64,000 nt of DNA, taken from contig NC_061777.1 in assembly GCF_022458985.1 (NCBI RefSeq), positions 19,061,668 through 19,125,667 on the forward strand. Reading direction: 5' to 3'. This DNA is from Mugil cephalus (lineage: Eukaryota > Chordata > Actinopteri > Mugiliformes > Mugilidae). Positions 12,801-27,800 of the stretch are shown here, in pieces (position 1 is the stretch's first letter; the number at the start of each line of letters is the position of its first letter). The notes under the pieces were generated by a model, which saw only the letters and a list, made by a program, of their open reading frames with translations, was not told the DNA's origin and did not search any database. A program made the position numbers and the translations under genes.

Positions 12801-15800
12801 GGAACTCCGGCAGAAAGCCTCCCCCCCACCTAATTTAACGGGCAACTACACACTCTCACGCCCTGTACGGCCAGGGCGATAATGGAGGGATGGGATTGTG
12901 TGCAGAGTTTGAACGGGCGGTTGGGTAAGGGGTGTGGGGGGGTGTTTGGTGGACAGTGGTAACCCTTCATCTGGCAGCGTGGTGCCTGCTACTGAGAATA
13001 AAATGCATCAGCAGAATCAGCAAGCCTGACCTTGAGTCGCTGCTGCAGACTGCTGCTAAAGGACTCGGCTTGACGGCTAATTTCATCTGGGGGCTGCTGA
13101 GAACCACACACACACTCACACACTCACAGATGACTGCTCAGTGAGCCAGCTGCTTGTGTCTCCCACGTCTTCACTCAGTCAGCCATGCACCACTTCCTCA
13201 GCCACTTGCGTCTGTGCCTGCACACAGTTTGCTGGCTTGATTTCTTCTGATTTTCTTTCGGGAAAACATTTAGAAGCAACAATGAAAACAGATTTTTTCT
13301 AAATTTCTCACTGATTTCCAGAAACGTTGCACATATTCATTTGTTTATTCATTTGAAGCAGGGTATGGGTCTGTGATGGTGAGCCACACAGATGAACTCT
13401 CCATCACTGTGGCTCCTCCTGAGGGAAGCATTACGTGAAACACTCTCAGCTCGGCTGCGTGTTTCTGGCCACAATCGATAGCAGCAGAGCTCCACACCAG
13501 CCTTGCTCAGCGGTGAGTTTAACACATTAAGCTTCATAAATATTTGAACATGCGGAGACATTTTATTGCCAGACATCAATTTAAACGTCTCACCTTCGGT
13601 AAGGAAAGATGAACAGCATTTTTTATTTATTTATTTTTTTTTTTTTTAAAGCTCACCAGCACTGTTAATTCTTCTCGAGAGTCTGGGATCGTGCCTGGCG
13701 CATGACATGTGCTCGTCTAAAAGATTTCCTTTAAACAGTTCAGTGGCCCTGGGGGGACGGATGTTTGGCATTCAGATTTCTTGAGTATAATTAAAGCGAG
13801 GTGAGCATCGGGTTTTCCTCAGCATTAGTAGCTTGTGACTCTCGAGAACCTCAGTGTCTGATCTTGTCTAACAAAGGTTATGGCTGATCTGAATGTATTT
13901 TCAGAGTCCCCAGAGACTTGTTTATTTCTAGGCTACATCTTTCTCAGAGACCGACACACGTTTATTTTTGAAAAGAATAGCTACATAGCTCCGCCTCTCT
14001 GCGTCTGACCCTCATGATGTAAAATATCATGTGTCATGCATCTTTCCATTTATAGTCTCTCGTGCACTAAATGCTGAGTTTTCTGCAACTTCTAAAATAA
14101 AGTCTGGCTTGAATGAGACATTTGGGTGAGTCACATTATTCACTTTCTGGACTACAGTTAAATCAGTATTTACACTTCCCCTCTCTTCTTGTTAAAATGA
14201 AAGCTAACTAGGGCCTTGGCCGTATTAGGTTAGATAGAATTAAATCTAGGAACTTGACTCTGTCTGAAGCTAAGAGAAATCACAATTTAATAAGTCAACA
14301 AGTTGAAGCTGGCTTGTTTACTTTCCGTAAACGGCCTGCTGTTTTCCGGTGTCAGGCCGTTGCTGAGCATCTCTGGCCCTAGTTTTTCCGGTGTTTCCCG
14401 CACCGTTGGCACTAGTTGGGCCCCTGCTGCCAGCTTTTCAGCTGATTCAGCATATTGATTCAGCAACCAGAGATCACTCTTATTGGGTGTTCACCTTACA
14501 GAACCGGCACACGAGAAGAAAGAACGAAGGTAAACAACACACAGAGAGCTTTCGTTGCTTTACATCTTCATCTAATCTGAAAGTTTTTGCCCAGAAACTG
14601 ACGACATGAGGTGACGTCACAGTACAATTCATTTTTTTGACTAATTAAATTTAGCTAACGGTCTCTGGGTCTAAAAGGGTGGAGAAGCACTAATAACTAT
14701 TCCTATGAAAAGGCCAGTCTGTAAACTGTGATGAGTTTTTTCTTGAAATAATTTAGTCTTAAGTTACACAGTTATCCTCCGTCTTATAAATAGATTTGGC
14801 TAAACTTGTGTTTATCCGATGACAGATAGATACTGTATGCTAACATCACAGCTGTTATCTTAAATAAGTACAACACTATTGTTACCGAGTGTAAATGATG
14901 GCCACGGCTAAACCAATCAGAGCCAAGATCTACTAAAGCAGAAATAATGTTTACATATTTGCATTCTTATTTAGGGCTGAACAGAGGCCCTCGGAGGAAA
15001 GACCATAGGCCACGACAACACAGAAGGTCTGGTAGGAAGTTTTATACAAAACACGGGGCCTGAAAATCTGGCCCCTGGCTCATTTTCTTTAGTAATTTAC
15101 TGCTGTTTATAACGTAACTGCAACTGCCAAAAACCAAGCACTGACTTGTTGATGTTCTCCCCGTGACCCTTCATGCTCTTCCTAACAGGAAACTAAGCAA
15201 GAGGGGCCACTTCCCGTCTGACCCTGCTTGAGTTTGGCAGGCATCTTTCCTGCCCTCCTTTCTCATGCCTTATCTCCCTCCCACGATGTCCTCCAGCTGT
15301 CCTTCCCCGACACCGGTGCGATTCCCCTCGGACGAACTGTAACAGTGTGATGTATCTCCACATCAGGCTTCTCTGCGGGACCCTAACCCCGTTGTCACGC
15401 AGGGACAAGTGGGTTCAGGGTGAGCTTGGTTACCCTCTCCCTTCTTAGCTGGGGGGGAAAAAAACTTCCCGCAATCTGTTCGCTATATGGGGGCCACGCC
15501 ACTCTCCACTCTTAATGGTTTTGTTTTCCTCTGGAAGTGAAGGGAGACCTGCCCGAACCCATCTTTTAAACACAAGGGCATGCATCATTAAATTGCAACA
15601 TCCTTGACTGTCCTCTGAGGCACACTGCAGGGAAAGATGGCAGATTGGCAAAATTATGCTTTGTAGTTAAGTTCGGTGGATGCTTTTATCATTACTGCAC
15701 ATGCCGTGTATAAGATATACTACAGTTTGGCCCCGAGATATAATTTAACCACAAAGCAGAACTCTAATGGATTTTTATTTTCCAGAAAATATGATTACTG

Positions 15801-18800
15801 GTATATGCACTTCCTCTGTCCTGTATGTCACACTACACTCTGTAATAAACGCTAAAGAAAAATGTGGGGCAGATTTTGGTTGTACTCATTTACTAAGTAA
15901 AACTGCTGCCGCTCACATACTGTGCGTCTAAATCTGTTACTGAGGTTGTGACATACTGACACCACTGTGCTGTGGTCATCCAGCAAAGCGTGAAAAAAAC
16001 ACTCCTATCAGCGACTTACGAACTGGCCCGCTACAACAGGTACTACCCAAAGGCCTCGGCAAGAGACCGCGGGACTTGAGCTCTGTTGTCACAGGAACAC
16101 TAAGGAAAGGTTTTGTTGTCCTGGAAGCCCTCCCTGGGGGAGACGAAAGACGAAGAGTGGGAAGGCTCGCGTGTATGTGAACCTTCCTACAACTCCTTTC
16201 CCTGAGAATAGTACCAGCGCTCCCCTGCTCATCTCATCTGCTGCTGACGCCAGCTTTCCTCTCGCTCTCCACCGTCTCTCCTGGCCCCGTACCAACACTG
16301 TCACGCTGAGCCATTCTTCACATTTTCCACTCTGTCACTCACTGGATGCCATCCCACTCTCACACAACGCTCAACTGTTGGACAAAGAGTCTAAGTTTGT
16401 GTCATTGAATTAGGGACCCCATCACCTTGTAGCCACTGCTCTCCTTCGCACTCCCCGAAAGCGGACGAGAAGCTCAATAATAACATATCCTTATAATTGA
16501 CCACCCTCTCCGATTTCCCTCGGGTTGCGTTGAGCCTATTAAAACACGGCGCTGCATTTTTCCATTTAACTACAGGAGGAGAGAGGCCAGTAACAGGTCC
16601 AGCATCATAAGACTCAACGGTGGCTGAGAGGTATTTAGAGCTCGCTAATCTATGGCCTCGGCTGGAAAACAGGCAGAACTGTGCCAGAGAAGACACAACC
16701 CATTTACAGTACAGAAAAAAAAAGCTCCTTCCTACTAGTGTATTAAATTGGAGCAATCAGTTCAAATTAAACTAAAAGTTCTGCTCATAAAAGCTGAACA
16801 GTAGGACCTATTAACTTCTAATTTCACCTATCTGTACCTTATTAGTCGCCAATTATTTTAAGTAAATATGTTTGAGCAACGTGTCTCACATGTAAACCAA
16901 ATGCAGTGGCCGGGGCCTAAGCACCAGGGGGTGTTGAAGATAGAGATTAAAGGGGAAACCAGGTTGGATTTTCATGTGGCAGAGCATCCTAGAATGTTTG
17001 TGGAAACCAATAGATGGCACTGGATGGCACATAAAAAAGAAAAAAAAGGAGAAAAAGATTTCTGTTTGTTTAGAGATTGCAAATGTTTTGGCACAAAAGC
17101 CGCTAATAAAACACATTATGGGAAATGATCAATTTTCCTAAGAGATGTAGGCTTGAGCTCTTGGTGCTTTGATTTTGAATTAACATCTTCACAATAAATT
17201 ATAATATTTCACAATGGTTGCTATGACAACTTTAAGACCAAAGACAAACAGCCACAACATTAGGACCACTGACAGGAGAAGTGAATAACATTGACAAACT
17301 GTTAGGAACAAAAAACTAAAACATGAACAACAGCACAAGGTGTTGACCTGGCCTCCAAATTCACTAGATCTCAAACTGATCAAGTATCTGTGGGACGATC
17401 CACAGACGCCCCTCCCCTCAACCCATAGGACCCAAAGGAACCACCCATAGGAAACGGTCATAGCGTTGTGTCTGACTGGTGTACCGTTAAACACATGAAT
17501 CTATTACTCACACTGAGCAGGTTATCTACTAGATTTCATTGTTTCACAGACTGCGTTTAAACTGACAATATTCCTGACATCCTTCTAATCAGATTTTCTA
17601 ACTTCCAGGTCAATCTGGGGAAAAAAAAATTAAACGATCTAATATGTTTGTGGAAACATTTTATTATCCGCTCAAAAGAAAAATATTAGCACAGACTAAA
17701 CTAATTAATTGACCGAACATTTGCGCTCCTGCCACAACTTGATTAGTCTCTCTCCTCCATTTCTGTCCTCCGCCTCTTTTTCTGCTTTGTCGGCATCCTC
17801 CCGCTCTTGTGTTGTTCTGATATTCCCGCTGCTTCCCACCGTGTTTTGGAGCTATTTCCTGTGTCCCACCTTCTTCTTTCATGATTGCAGTCGGGTCGGT
17901 TGGATCAGTTCACACTACTCAACTGCGTCCAGTTTAAGCTCAGACCATTCAAACACGATTCTCTGACTGCGGCGGAGGTTGGGACGGGGTAGTGCGTCTT
18001 CAGCTTGAGTCCTAGCCCTGTGCTACCTTACTGTAACAATGTCTTTCTGCCTGCATCTTCACTATTCTCTTGAAGAATAATTTAGCATCATAAAGTCATC
18101 TTGACAGCACCTTCTACCCGACTTTATTATACCATTGGCTAAACACTGGCAACCACGACACTCCCTGCTATGCAAATTTGGTTTGGTGCTTAGGTTTCTT
18201 TCTATCCGGCTGGTAGAAACTCATGTGTGTTAACAGTTAATCAACTTTCCTACAGATCTGTGAATAACACGGCATCGGGGCAGACACGGACCTTGAATTA
18301 TCATCGTACAGCCTTCCTAATAGCCTACATGTGAATACTGAACACACGATGAATATTATGCTAATAAACTCTACAGTATAGGGGAAATAAAATAATTGCA
18401 GTGCGTTTGATGTTTCTGCATAAACCCCAGAGCACAGCTTGGGAAAAAAAAAAAGGACTTTCATCTCCCAAAAAGGGCCTTCGCAAACAATAAACCCAAG
18501 CTGGCTATTAGTGATGATAAAGAGACGGAATAATGCAGAGTGGTTAAAAATGCATCACAGACCGAGAGGAAACATCTGCCTCGAAAAGATCTGATACTAC
18601 GCAGTGTGCGAGGATGATAAGAAGAGAACTCTTCTATTAAACGCATGTGCCACCACTCTCCTTTCCAAAAGCCGTTGTCGTACCTGCACATCAAAGTCTC
18701 GGGGATCTGTAAGAGCATTATCTCCTCATTAACAAATACCCAGAGATCAGAGACCATAAAAATGAGCATGACAGCCTGGCATTAAGCTGGTTTAACAGCA

Positions 18801-21800
18801 TTATATGTTACAATATCACAGCTCCCCGGCCCCTCTCTCACAAAATCACACATTAAAGCTCATTTTCTGTACTGAGACGACACTTTAGTTTTCCCAGAAT
18901 GCAATTCTTCATAATGAGCTACAGCGCTGAACAGTGGCTTGGATTCCCTTAAGCATCATTGTCTCTTGTGATGGATGAACAAAAGCGGAGGAGCAGCCGA
19001 TGGTTGGAAGGTTGTGGTGGTGGTGGTGTGGGTGTGGGTGTGGGTGGGGGGTGTTGAAACAAATGGAGGGGGAGACAAGGAAGGAGGAGAAACAGGAGGT
19101 AAGGAAGGTAGGCGGATAGGAAGAAGGGAGGACTGAGGGGAAGGAGAAAGGGGTGTGAAGGGAGAAGAGAATGAAGATGGAGGAGGATGGAAAAGAGCCA
19201 GGCAAGGGGGGAGGAGAGAGGAGGAACGCTACGTGAGTTTATAAGGAGGGAGGGAGAAGATAGAAGGTATGTGATGAGTTGAGCTTTTCTGCCAAAGAAC
19301 AATAAAAAAAAGAGGATGTCTCACTCCTGCCCGAGCTTAGAAAGTGAACACTGCAGTAAAACCAGCCCTACTAATACAGTTTTGCTGCCAGCAAGACAAA
19401 GAGGTGAAGAAAGGTGGCTTTGCTCCCACTGCGACCGTTCTCACCCTCCAGCCCCTTCAGCTCTCCCACACCTTGGCCTGGGGAACTGGCCAGTTACCGT
19501 GCACTTGTGCAGAGTCTGCACTTGCCGAGGTAACACAAAAAGACAAGAGTGGATGAAAAAAAAACTTAAGAAAATTAAGTTACAGCCCTGTCCACCTGCC
19601 AGCTCCTGTACTGCAGCAAGAGACCCTGAAACAACCTTCTGACGCTGTAGATGTCGTGACTGTCCTCAACCGAGGAGCTCGCTGACTCACTTTGTGTGCG
19701 CGCGCGGTTCGCGTCTGTGTACATGCGGAGGGACACGCCGGAGAGGTGAGTGCGGCTGGGCATGCAAATGCGTTTTTCGGGCGCACAATCGCCACCTCGC
19801 ACCACTTCAGCCTCATCACGTCCAGCGGGAACCTCGTTAGCATGTCAGTGCCGTGCCTTCACGTAGCGAGGGCAATGGAGCAGAGGAGGCACAGCTCCAG
19901 GCGACACTAATGCGCACACACACTCACAAACCTGCGGCCTCGGATTCACATGACACAGCCCGGCGCTAGGAAAGAGCAGTGTCAGGGTTCCAGTGAAACA
20001 GGTTGCTTGTTAGCAGCAGCGGAGAGTCGCTTTCACGCGCGGGAAGCAAAATCGTGCCATGTTAACTTTCCCAGTGAAGACAGACGCAAGTGAAAACAGA
20101 CAGCTCACACGGCTCATGCAGCGCTTGACAACATTTCCTTCCGAGCTAAGAGATTGACTCATTTTCTGGGATGTCTGCCTGTCAGCGCCCCGTGCACTAG
20201 ATAGGCTTATTATTTCACCCCAACGTTTCCTCATTTCCAACTGATGCCGGCTTCAGCCTCCTTTTTTATCCTGACATTGGTAAATTTGAAGCACGGTGCT
20301 GCCAGGTATTACTGCATAGCATGCTCAAAAGTAAATGAAAAAATAAGGAAATTGGACATACATGTTGGAAATCTGCACACCTGAAAAAGAAATCTATAAT
20401 CTGTATTTAATATTTAGTATTTAATCAAATTAGCTTTGAACTAACCATCTTCCTGTGTGAAAGTCCTATTGGTTTGTGACCACACTTTACATAGACTATA
20501 GCAAGTAGAAGAGACATGCATTATAAAGCTAAGATGTTAAATGCAATGAAGAGACTTCAAAAACTAATTTCTACCACATGTCACTGGCTTTCCTACCAAA
20601 CTGTCGAGCTGCCATGGCTACAAACGTCACTAATTTTTCTCTAGTCTCATTAAACACCTCACATCGGAACACAGGCGATTTCATGAGTTGATGGATTTAC
20701 AGTATGTGATTTATGCAAATATTTCCCCCCCCAATCATTTACAGTTGGTGGCCACTCATTAGGAACACTCAACAGTTTAATGCAGTACGCTACAGGAGCT
20801 CTACCGTGACCTTTTCTCAATAAAAACCCCCGCCGTTTATTATGATGGAGAAGGACTGTCGTGAAGTTTGTGATTGATTCCAAACACGCAGCCAAACCTT
20901 TAAACGCGATCTTAAACTCCACACCGCATCACTCGTCACTCGGTTCAGCGGGGGGAAAGTGGCACGCACACACACACGCACGCGAAACCCCACACGCCGT
21001 GACATGGTGCGGTATTTATCTCTGCCGATACGATACTTCACGTCAGGCCTCACGTTGCTGGGACAGACTGCACATCAGTGAAACCATTTCACGTGCTCTG
21101 CAGAAGCCTGATTGATGGCCGCACCACATCAGAGGAGACTTTGAGGAATGGCTCACGCGGTTCTTTGTCAGATGACCTCTGCCGCACTGTACATGCAGCG
21201 CTAACTGCTACACGGCCGGATCTGGAATTTATGGCGTTCTGCGAGGTGTGATAGTCACCACTCACAATATGAACTGAGCGAAATCCATTTCTAGAAAGTC
21301 CCCATGATCCCCACCTAAAACCCTTATTGTCTGGTTGGACGTCACGCCGTTTCTGACTCACCTCTTTAGGCACACGTCCACCTACATCTTTAATGGATAC
21401 TTAATGATATACCGTTAAAGCATTGTAGCCTAAGAAATCGCTAACGTGACTCATTTTGAGGTGACGATGTGCCCTTTTGAGGCACAAAAGGGGACAAAAC
21501 TGCACGGAATATTACATTTGACAAATAAAAGGACTCACTGAGGTGAACAGCATGGTGTAAATGAGTGTGCTGAGACAGGCTTTTATAACCCACTTCATGG
21601 TTGTCAGACATGGTCAGGTCTTATCAGAGGAAACGTCTGGCTACATTAGAGCAAACTGTCGCCGCGCCAGACTACGCTGGCTACACAGCTCTGATCCGCA
21701 GCAAACTGGACACGGTGTGAGGGAGGTCAGAGAGCGTCAGACCACCCTGCGGGCAGATGATGAACCTTTTATCCTCCGCGCACTGTAATGGATGGACCGA

Positions 21801-24800
21801 AAACAGCTTCACCTTAAGTGTGTTCTACTTTTTCCATATTATTAGGCCCGGACCTTTTCCCTGCTGAATCACAAGTGTAATCACATTTCCGCTGCGTTCA
21901 TACCTCCGAATTAATGAAGAGACGTTCAGACACAACCGTATTAACTGCTTATTTTAAACACTAAATTATTTTTACCGCTGTGGTGCACACGGCACTATTA
22001 AGTCTGTTCGGAGGAAGAGGAGGGGCATATTCGGGGAAACTCATGCTTTTCAGGGCAAAATGTCGAGGCTGAATAAAAATCAAGGTCGCGTCCTTGTTGC
22101 AAAGTTGCTGCTGGATTGCTAAAAGCTTTTATCGAGCTTAAAGCCAGACCCACAGGTCCGGTGGATCTCATCAAAGCCTAAAGAGGTGACACAGTGAAAC
22201 ACTGACTTTGAAGGGTCAGATTTTGGGATTTCCCAAATCTGGTTTATCGGCAGTCATCAGCGAGGATGGAGGAAAAGGAAGCTGATGAAATATGTATGAT
22301 GTTGTTATGATACACTGCGCTTTAAAGGGAGACTACTATTTTTGACATCTTATCATAATGAAAGGTTGTTTTCAGCGCAATATCAGTTCAAGAAGATGGC
22401 GTAATGCTCTCTGGGCTCTAGCAGCTGGATGAAATGTACATAATTTATATGGATCTACAGCGAATAAATGATTTATCTTTTCCTGAGAGGGCGTAATTAC
22501 TCTAGAACAGATGAGGGTCAACTTTGAAATTCAATTAATGTTGCACTCACAGGGCAATTGGAAGGGTGGGATTACTGGGCTTAAAGTGATACACGCTTCC
22601 CAAAATCTGCAGCTTTTCTGCTGCATTGCGACCTACCTCGAAGGCCCAAAGCTCTTCAGCTCAGCCCGAGGCAGGGTGTTCATTTGTACTGTAGGCAGCT
22701 GTTTGGGACGTAGTATCAGACTGGTCAGCAAACAAGCAGATTATACCGAGCATAATACACTGGAGGAATTTAAGAAGTTTCAGTTTACACTTTGAAACGT
22801 CTGCTACATCAAAACTGATGCAAGTCGAGTGGACAACGGAGCAAAACTACAAAGCCGACAAAATTCACACATTTCAAGCCAACAAGAATAAGCGTGGGTA
22901 AATAGCTACAAGCTCATAAATCAGCATCATCCTCCGCTGCTTCCACTGAATAAATGCTTTTCATATATTGTTAACTTATAATCGGTCTCGAGCCGTTTGG
23001 AATAAAGTCATATCATCTGCTATTTCAATTACGAACTGATCAATTTGGTCTACACGTTCTGCGTTTTCAATAATGACGAATGCAAGATTTGAATCACTTT
23101 TAATTACTTTCACCACTACTAATTCGTTTTTTGTCTGGTTTAGGGTTAGGGTTAGGGTTAGGGTTAGTTACATTTGTTACATTTGTCTGCAGCCTGTTGT
23201 TCTCACATCGCGATCACAGGTCTTAAGCGAAGTCCTCACTTTCGGTTTCCCACCTGCTGGAAAGTTGGGAGGAGCACTGTAATACTTTGTGACGTTGTAC
23301 CCTGCCTCTAAGCTAGCTGTCGCCCTGCTGCATCAACTCTCCTGCACTGTCTCCCACATGACTGCAGCTGAGCTACGAGCTGAAGCAAACAGACAAGAGA
23401 CTGATGAGTGATGACCACTGATTATGGTGCAAATATAAACTGCAGTGTCAAGCGCACAGTGATGGTGCAGCAAATACTTCCTTTCTTGAATCTGGAAATA
23501 ACGAAGTGCACTCACTGGGATGCATCACCGCATTTCCACACGTCATTGTTTTGGGTTTTTTTTATTCCTGCAGTGATTCAGAGAAGTGCCATTATATCAT
23601 GAAGAACTGTTGATGAATGACAAGCATTCTTATTTTCTTTTTATCGTAGCTTGAACGAGGAGAAGATTCAGGACCACATTACCCTTATTTATATTAGAAA
23701 TGCATTGCTTTTGACACTTTCATATTGGCAGGAACACTTCGAACGCATATGGGACCCTTCGGATAGAGCGGTTTGCTATGCTGACAGGTTCTTCTTGTCT
23801 GAAATAATAAATCTGTTCCAATAATAAAAGGTGGATGTAATAAAAATTCCCTTTCCCATTGTTTTAATTGATAGGTTCTGACATCCACCTTTTAACCTGA
23901 AAGACGCCGCCGCAGTGACTTTCGTTCTCCTTCCAGGTGACAAACGACTCTCTGACGGAAACGCATCCACGCAAAGGACAGAACAAAGAAGACGCAATGG
24001 CCATTTAAGCCTGATAAAAATCTGACCTCGAGGCACCAGTGGCATAAATCCTTAGAGAGTTTGCGAGCGCTCATTCATAGTAAAAAGTCTAGAGAGTGAT
24101 GGCGTGTGAGCGGCTACCATCCGAGCAGTAAAAGAGGAGGTTTGGCTGCCAAGAGCACCTGGCAAATATTCTTCACCCCACAAGCTACTGCAGGATGCTC
24201 TACACGCTGAGCCGTCGCAGGACTTGGACTCTCACCAAGAGCCATGATTTAGAACAGCTTACAGGTGACACAGAGAAAAAAGGAGGAGAGGAGGGCGAGA
24301 GCGCCACACATTGATATTCTGCTCACCGCCCCGGCAGCAGACAATCAAAATAAGTGATTGTTGTTGTTTTTTTGTTTTTGTTGTATGGCTCGTCCCATTG
24401 TGGCATCAGTCTAAACATCACTTGTATTCACGATCCAACGCAGTTAAATACTGCACCATGAGGGCTGCGACTGGCTTCGACGATTGCCTTTTTTTTGGCT
24501 TAAAGAGCAACTTTGAAACATCACGATATAAATACGGCCATTACAACTTCCTAGAGCCCTGACAAATATCCATTACGCAAAAGATACAACAACACCCAAC
24601 AGGCACGCTAGCGGCTCTGTACGGACGCGCATCAGAGCTGTACAATGCTGAATTGAGTAAACTCCTGCCTGTGTGTTCAGACTTTAGGAAGCTATTTTCT
24701 GTCCTTTACAGTAGCTCACGCCGGAACAGTGATGACTGCCTTATCACCGAGATGCTTTTGAGAAAGCCATCCCGTTTCAGCTTTAGAGCTTTGTCATGCC

Positions 24801-27800
24801 ACCACAGTGTGGGCTTTTTGTCTGAGAGCGAAATGAGCAAAAGGGCTGAGACCAAACGAAAAGTCCCCGCGCCGTGTTTCTGCGCTCGCCGAGGCTGATC
24901 AAGGGAGCAACCGCTGGCAGCCATGGTTGCATCAGTGCAGCTCTGCACTCAGAAGTTTTCAGTAAATGTTGGGCCTTACCCTCCTGTAGATCAAAGACAC
25001 CCCAGTGGTTACAGTAGGAACACTCTGTCCCTTTTTGACATGACTGCATGCTAATGCTTGGCTTGTACACTGAAGAGCCACTCGCTATAAAGCTAGGGAA
25101 AGTGAGGCGGATGGAAGAATATTCACTTTATAACAGCTGGAATGTTTTAATGAATGGAAACACTGAGTAGAAAGATGATTTCTTCCAAACAAAAGCACAT
25201 AACATGAGAGATAAGATGCTATAGTAAAACAATCAGTAAATAATAACTACCTCTAGGTTATGTAACAAGGCCGAGATGATGCCTATTTTCTATTCTAGCA
25301 GCAGCAGGCCACTCGGATGAAGCAGACAACAGTCTCCGATCTGTCTGACCTGCCAGACAGGCCTGATAAGCAAGTGGAGCAGAGAGCAGCTTTAAAGCTG
25401 ATGGAAATTTAAGATATCCATTTTAGAAGTTAAAATGTGGTGACTCGTTGGATTAGAAGTTAAAAGGGAGATGTTGAGCTACTGCTACCAGCGCCAGGGG
25501 CTGATAGAAACTGCACAGACTGTTCATCACCGTGATGCAGTAAGGATGTGGAGTGAGTGGACTGGAGCTCCACGACCCTGGAAACAAGGTCGTTCTGAGA
25601 CGGTAGTCAGACTCATTTTTTTTACGAGGATGTAATAAGTAACTGAGTGCCGCAGTGTGGAAATGATTAATCAGCTGGACAGAAAACTAACCACCCTAAA
25701 GTTTTTAAAAATTTGTATTATTCCAAGAGTTGGTCAGACAACACAAGTAATCTGAAGATCTCCATTTAAACCCTCGCTGTCAACCCTTGCGGTTGTAGTG
25801 TTTCGTCTCTTTTTCAGACAGCGTATACATGTCTGTGGGCGCGACGCTCCTTATCTCCACCTAGCAACTCGATCGCTCGTCGGCCTACACAGCTATCTCC
25901 TCATCGGATATGTGGAGCGCAGTGCTCCTCGGCTCCTTGACCACATGTTGCCAGATTGCTCATTCAACCGTGGTGACACTAATGCACTTCGGTCTTCTCT
26001 ACTTCACACTGCTTTTTGATTTCTTGAGTTTATTTATTTATTTTTTAAAAAAGTTTGGATTAATCCTGCTATCCCTGGGCCTCCAGTCCACTACCAATTT
26101 TTTTCATCTACATTCACAGCTGAACAAAGCAGCCTCTCAGGCCTATCGCCCATCTCACCCCTGCTCCACAACCTTTACTTTCATGCCTGCCTCCATTCCT
26201 TCCCTCAGAACTCCTGCTACTATTCACTCCAGAGGATTTGGTCTGCGTTCGGCTGGTCAATTGTAGCACCGGCAGTTGATTATCTCAGATAAAAATGTGG
26301 AGACAGATAAGAAGATAAAGCCCTCAATAAATAAAAATTATATTTAAAAAAAAAGCTTTGCTGACTTTGAGTAAAACAAGTGTCACACATGCTAAAATGT
26401 GCTTGATAGCTTGTGTGTCGACTGCCACTTCCAGCCCACTGCATAAATGATTTTAATGGAAGGCATCATCCTCTGCTCCAAAATATTTACTCAGATAATT
26501 AGCAAAAAGAAAAAAAAAAACATTAATTCAGAATTAACATGAAGCACACTGTGGAAGGAAGACTCGGCCGTGATAGCATTGAATCTATGCTTGTGTGAAA
26601 GTGAAGCAGCAGGGGAATGTGCACAGCTGAGGTTCTTTCCAGTGTTATTATCCCTCCCTCCACACTGTCACTTCCCATCAGGAAAACGTTCCACCTCTCC
26701 TCTGTTCCTCTTCTCTCCTCACCTCCGTGTGCTCACTCCTCCCTCACCGCCGGGTCGCTTCAGTCCCTTTTCCTGCCGACATCCATATGGAATCCAGCCA
26801 GCTTTTTGGGGTCATGATGGACCCCTGAGTCAGTCACACCCCGGCCACGCATTAGCTCCACACCATTTTGACTCAACCGACAGCCACTTAATTACGTTAC
26901 ATTATATATGTTCCTCCTCTGGATTTATAACATCAGTCTTGTGAGGTAAAGCCAAATTACACCCACGTATACAGTATATATACATGTGTAGTGGTATGTA
27001 CCGCAGTGTGCCGGCTAATCTGACGTATGTAGACGTGTTCAAAAACGAAACACAAACCATCTGTTTCATTTCTATTTCTAGTCATTTCTTCATACAAACT
27101 GGAGTATTTCGGCCCAGCTCGTTTTGCCTTCTTCTGACGCAAGTGGGATTTCACAGTCAGAGCTGATGCATACAGCACCTGACCTTTAGCACGTACATGG
27201 CAAGAATCCTTTTTACAGCTTCCTCCCACAGACCACCGAAGCAGTTCCCACACGCGATCACTACTTACTAAACTACATTAAAGGAATAGAGAAAACAAAG
27301 CGCACCGCCCCGCTTCTGGCTATGTGCAACATGACATACGCTCGTCAGGTTTACATGCGGCGCCCATGCCGTTTGTCAACTGAGCGCGCTTGTCTTTGTC
27401 TTTTGACAGATTCTCAGCACAATTACTCAGAGGGGGTATTTAGCCGAGGAAAATAGGCTGGAGGAGAGGAGGTTCTCACGCCTCTGGAACCAAAACAAAC
27501 AAAGCCCCGCTCCGGCAACACAGCAGCCAACAGCTGCTGATAGGGGTTATCTCTGCAGTCACACATGGGCCATCTCATAACAGTGAGCAGAGCAACTGTA
27601 ACCATGCTAACATCTCAACGAACGCACGCAGGGGATGCAGAAAATGAGGGTGCACTATAGTTTGTCTATTTGGTTTCAAAGTTGAAGTGAGATTGTAAGT
27701 ATCTTCACTGCCTGCGTGGGTAAATGTGAACTTCGTTGAGTTCTTGATCCACTCTGTAAGTAGCAGAAGGTAACGGTGATTCCCAAAAGCGAGGCGGGAT

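Noticed and set aside
18909..19302. Overlapping Pro/Ser-rich minus-strand ORFs
   Set aside because: They are translations of the homopurine and GT-rich tract.
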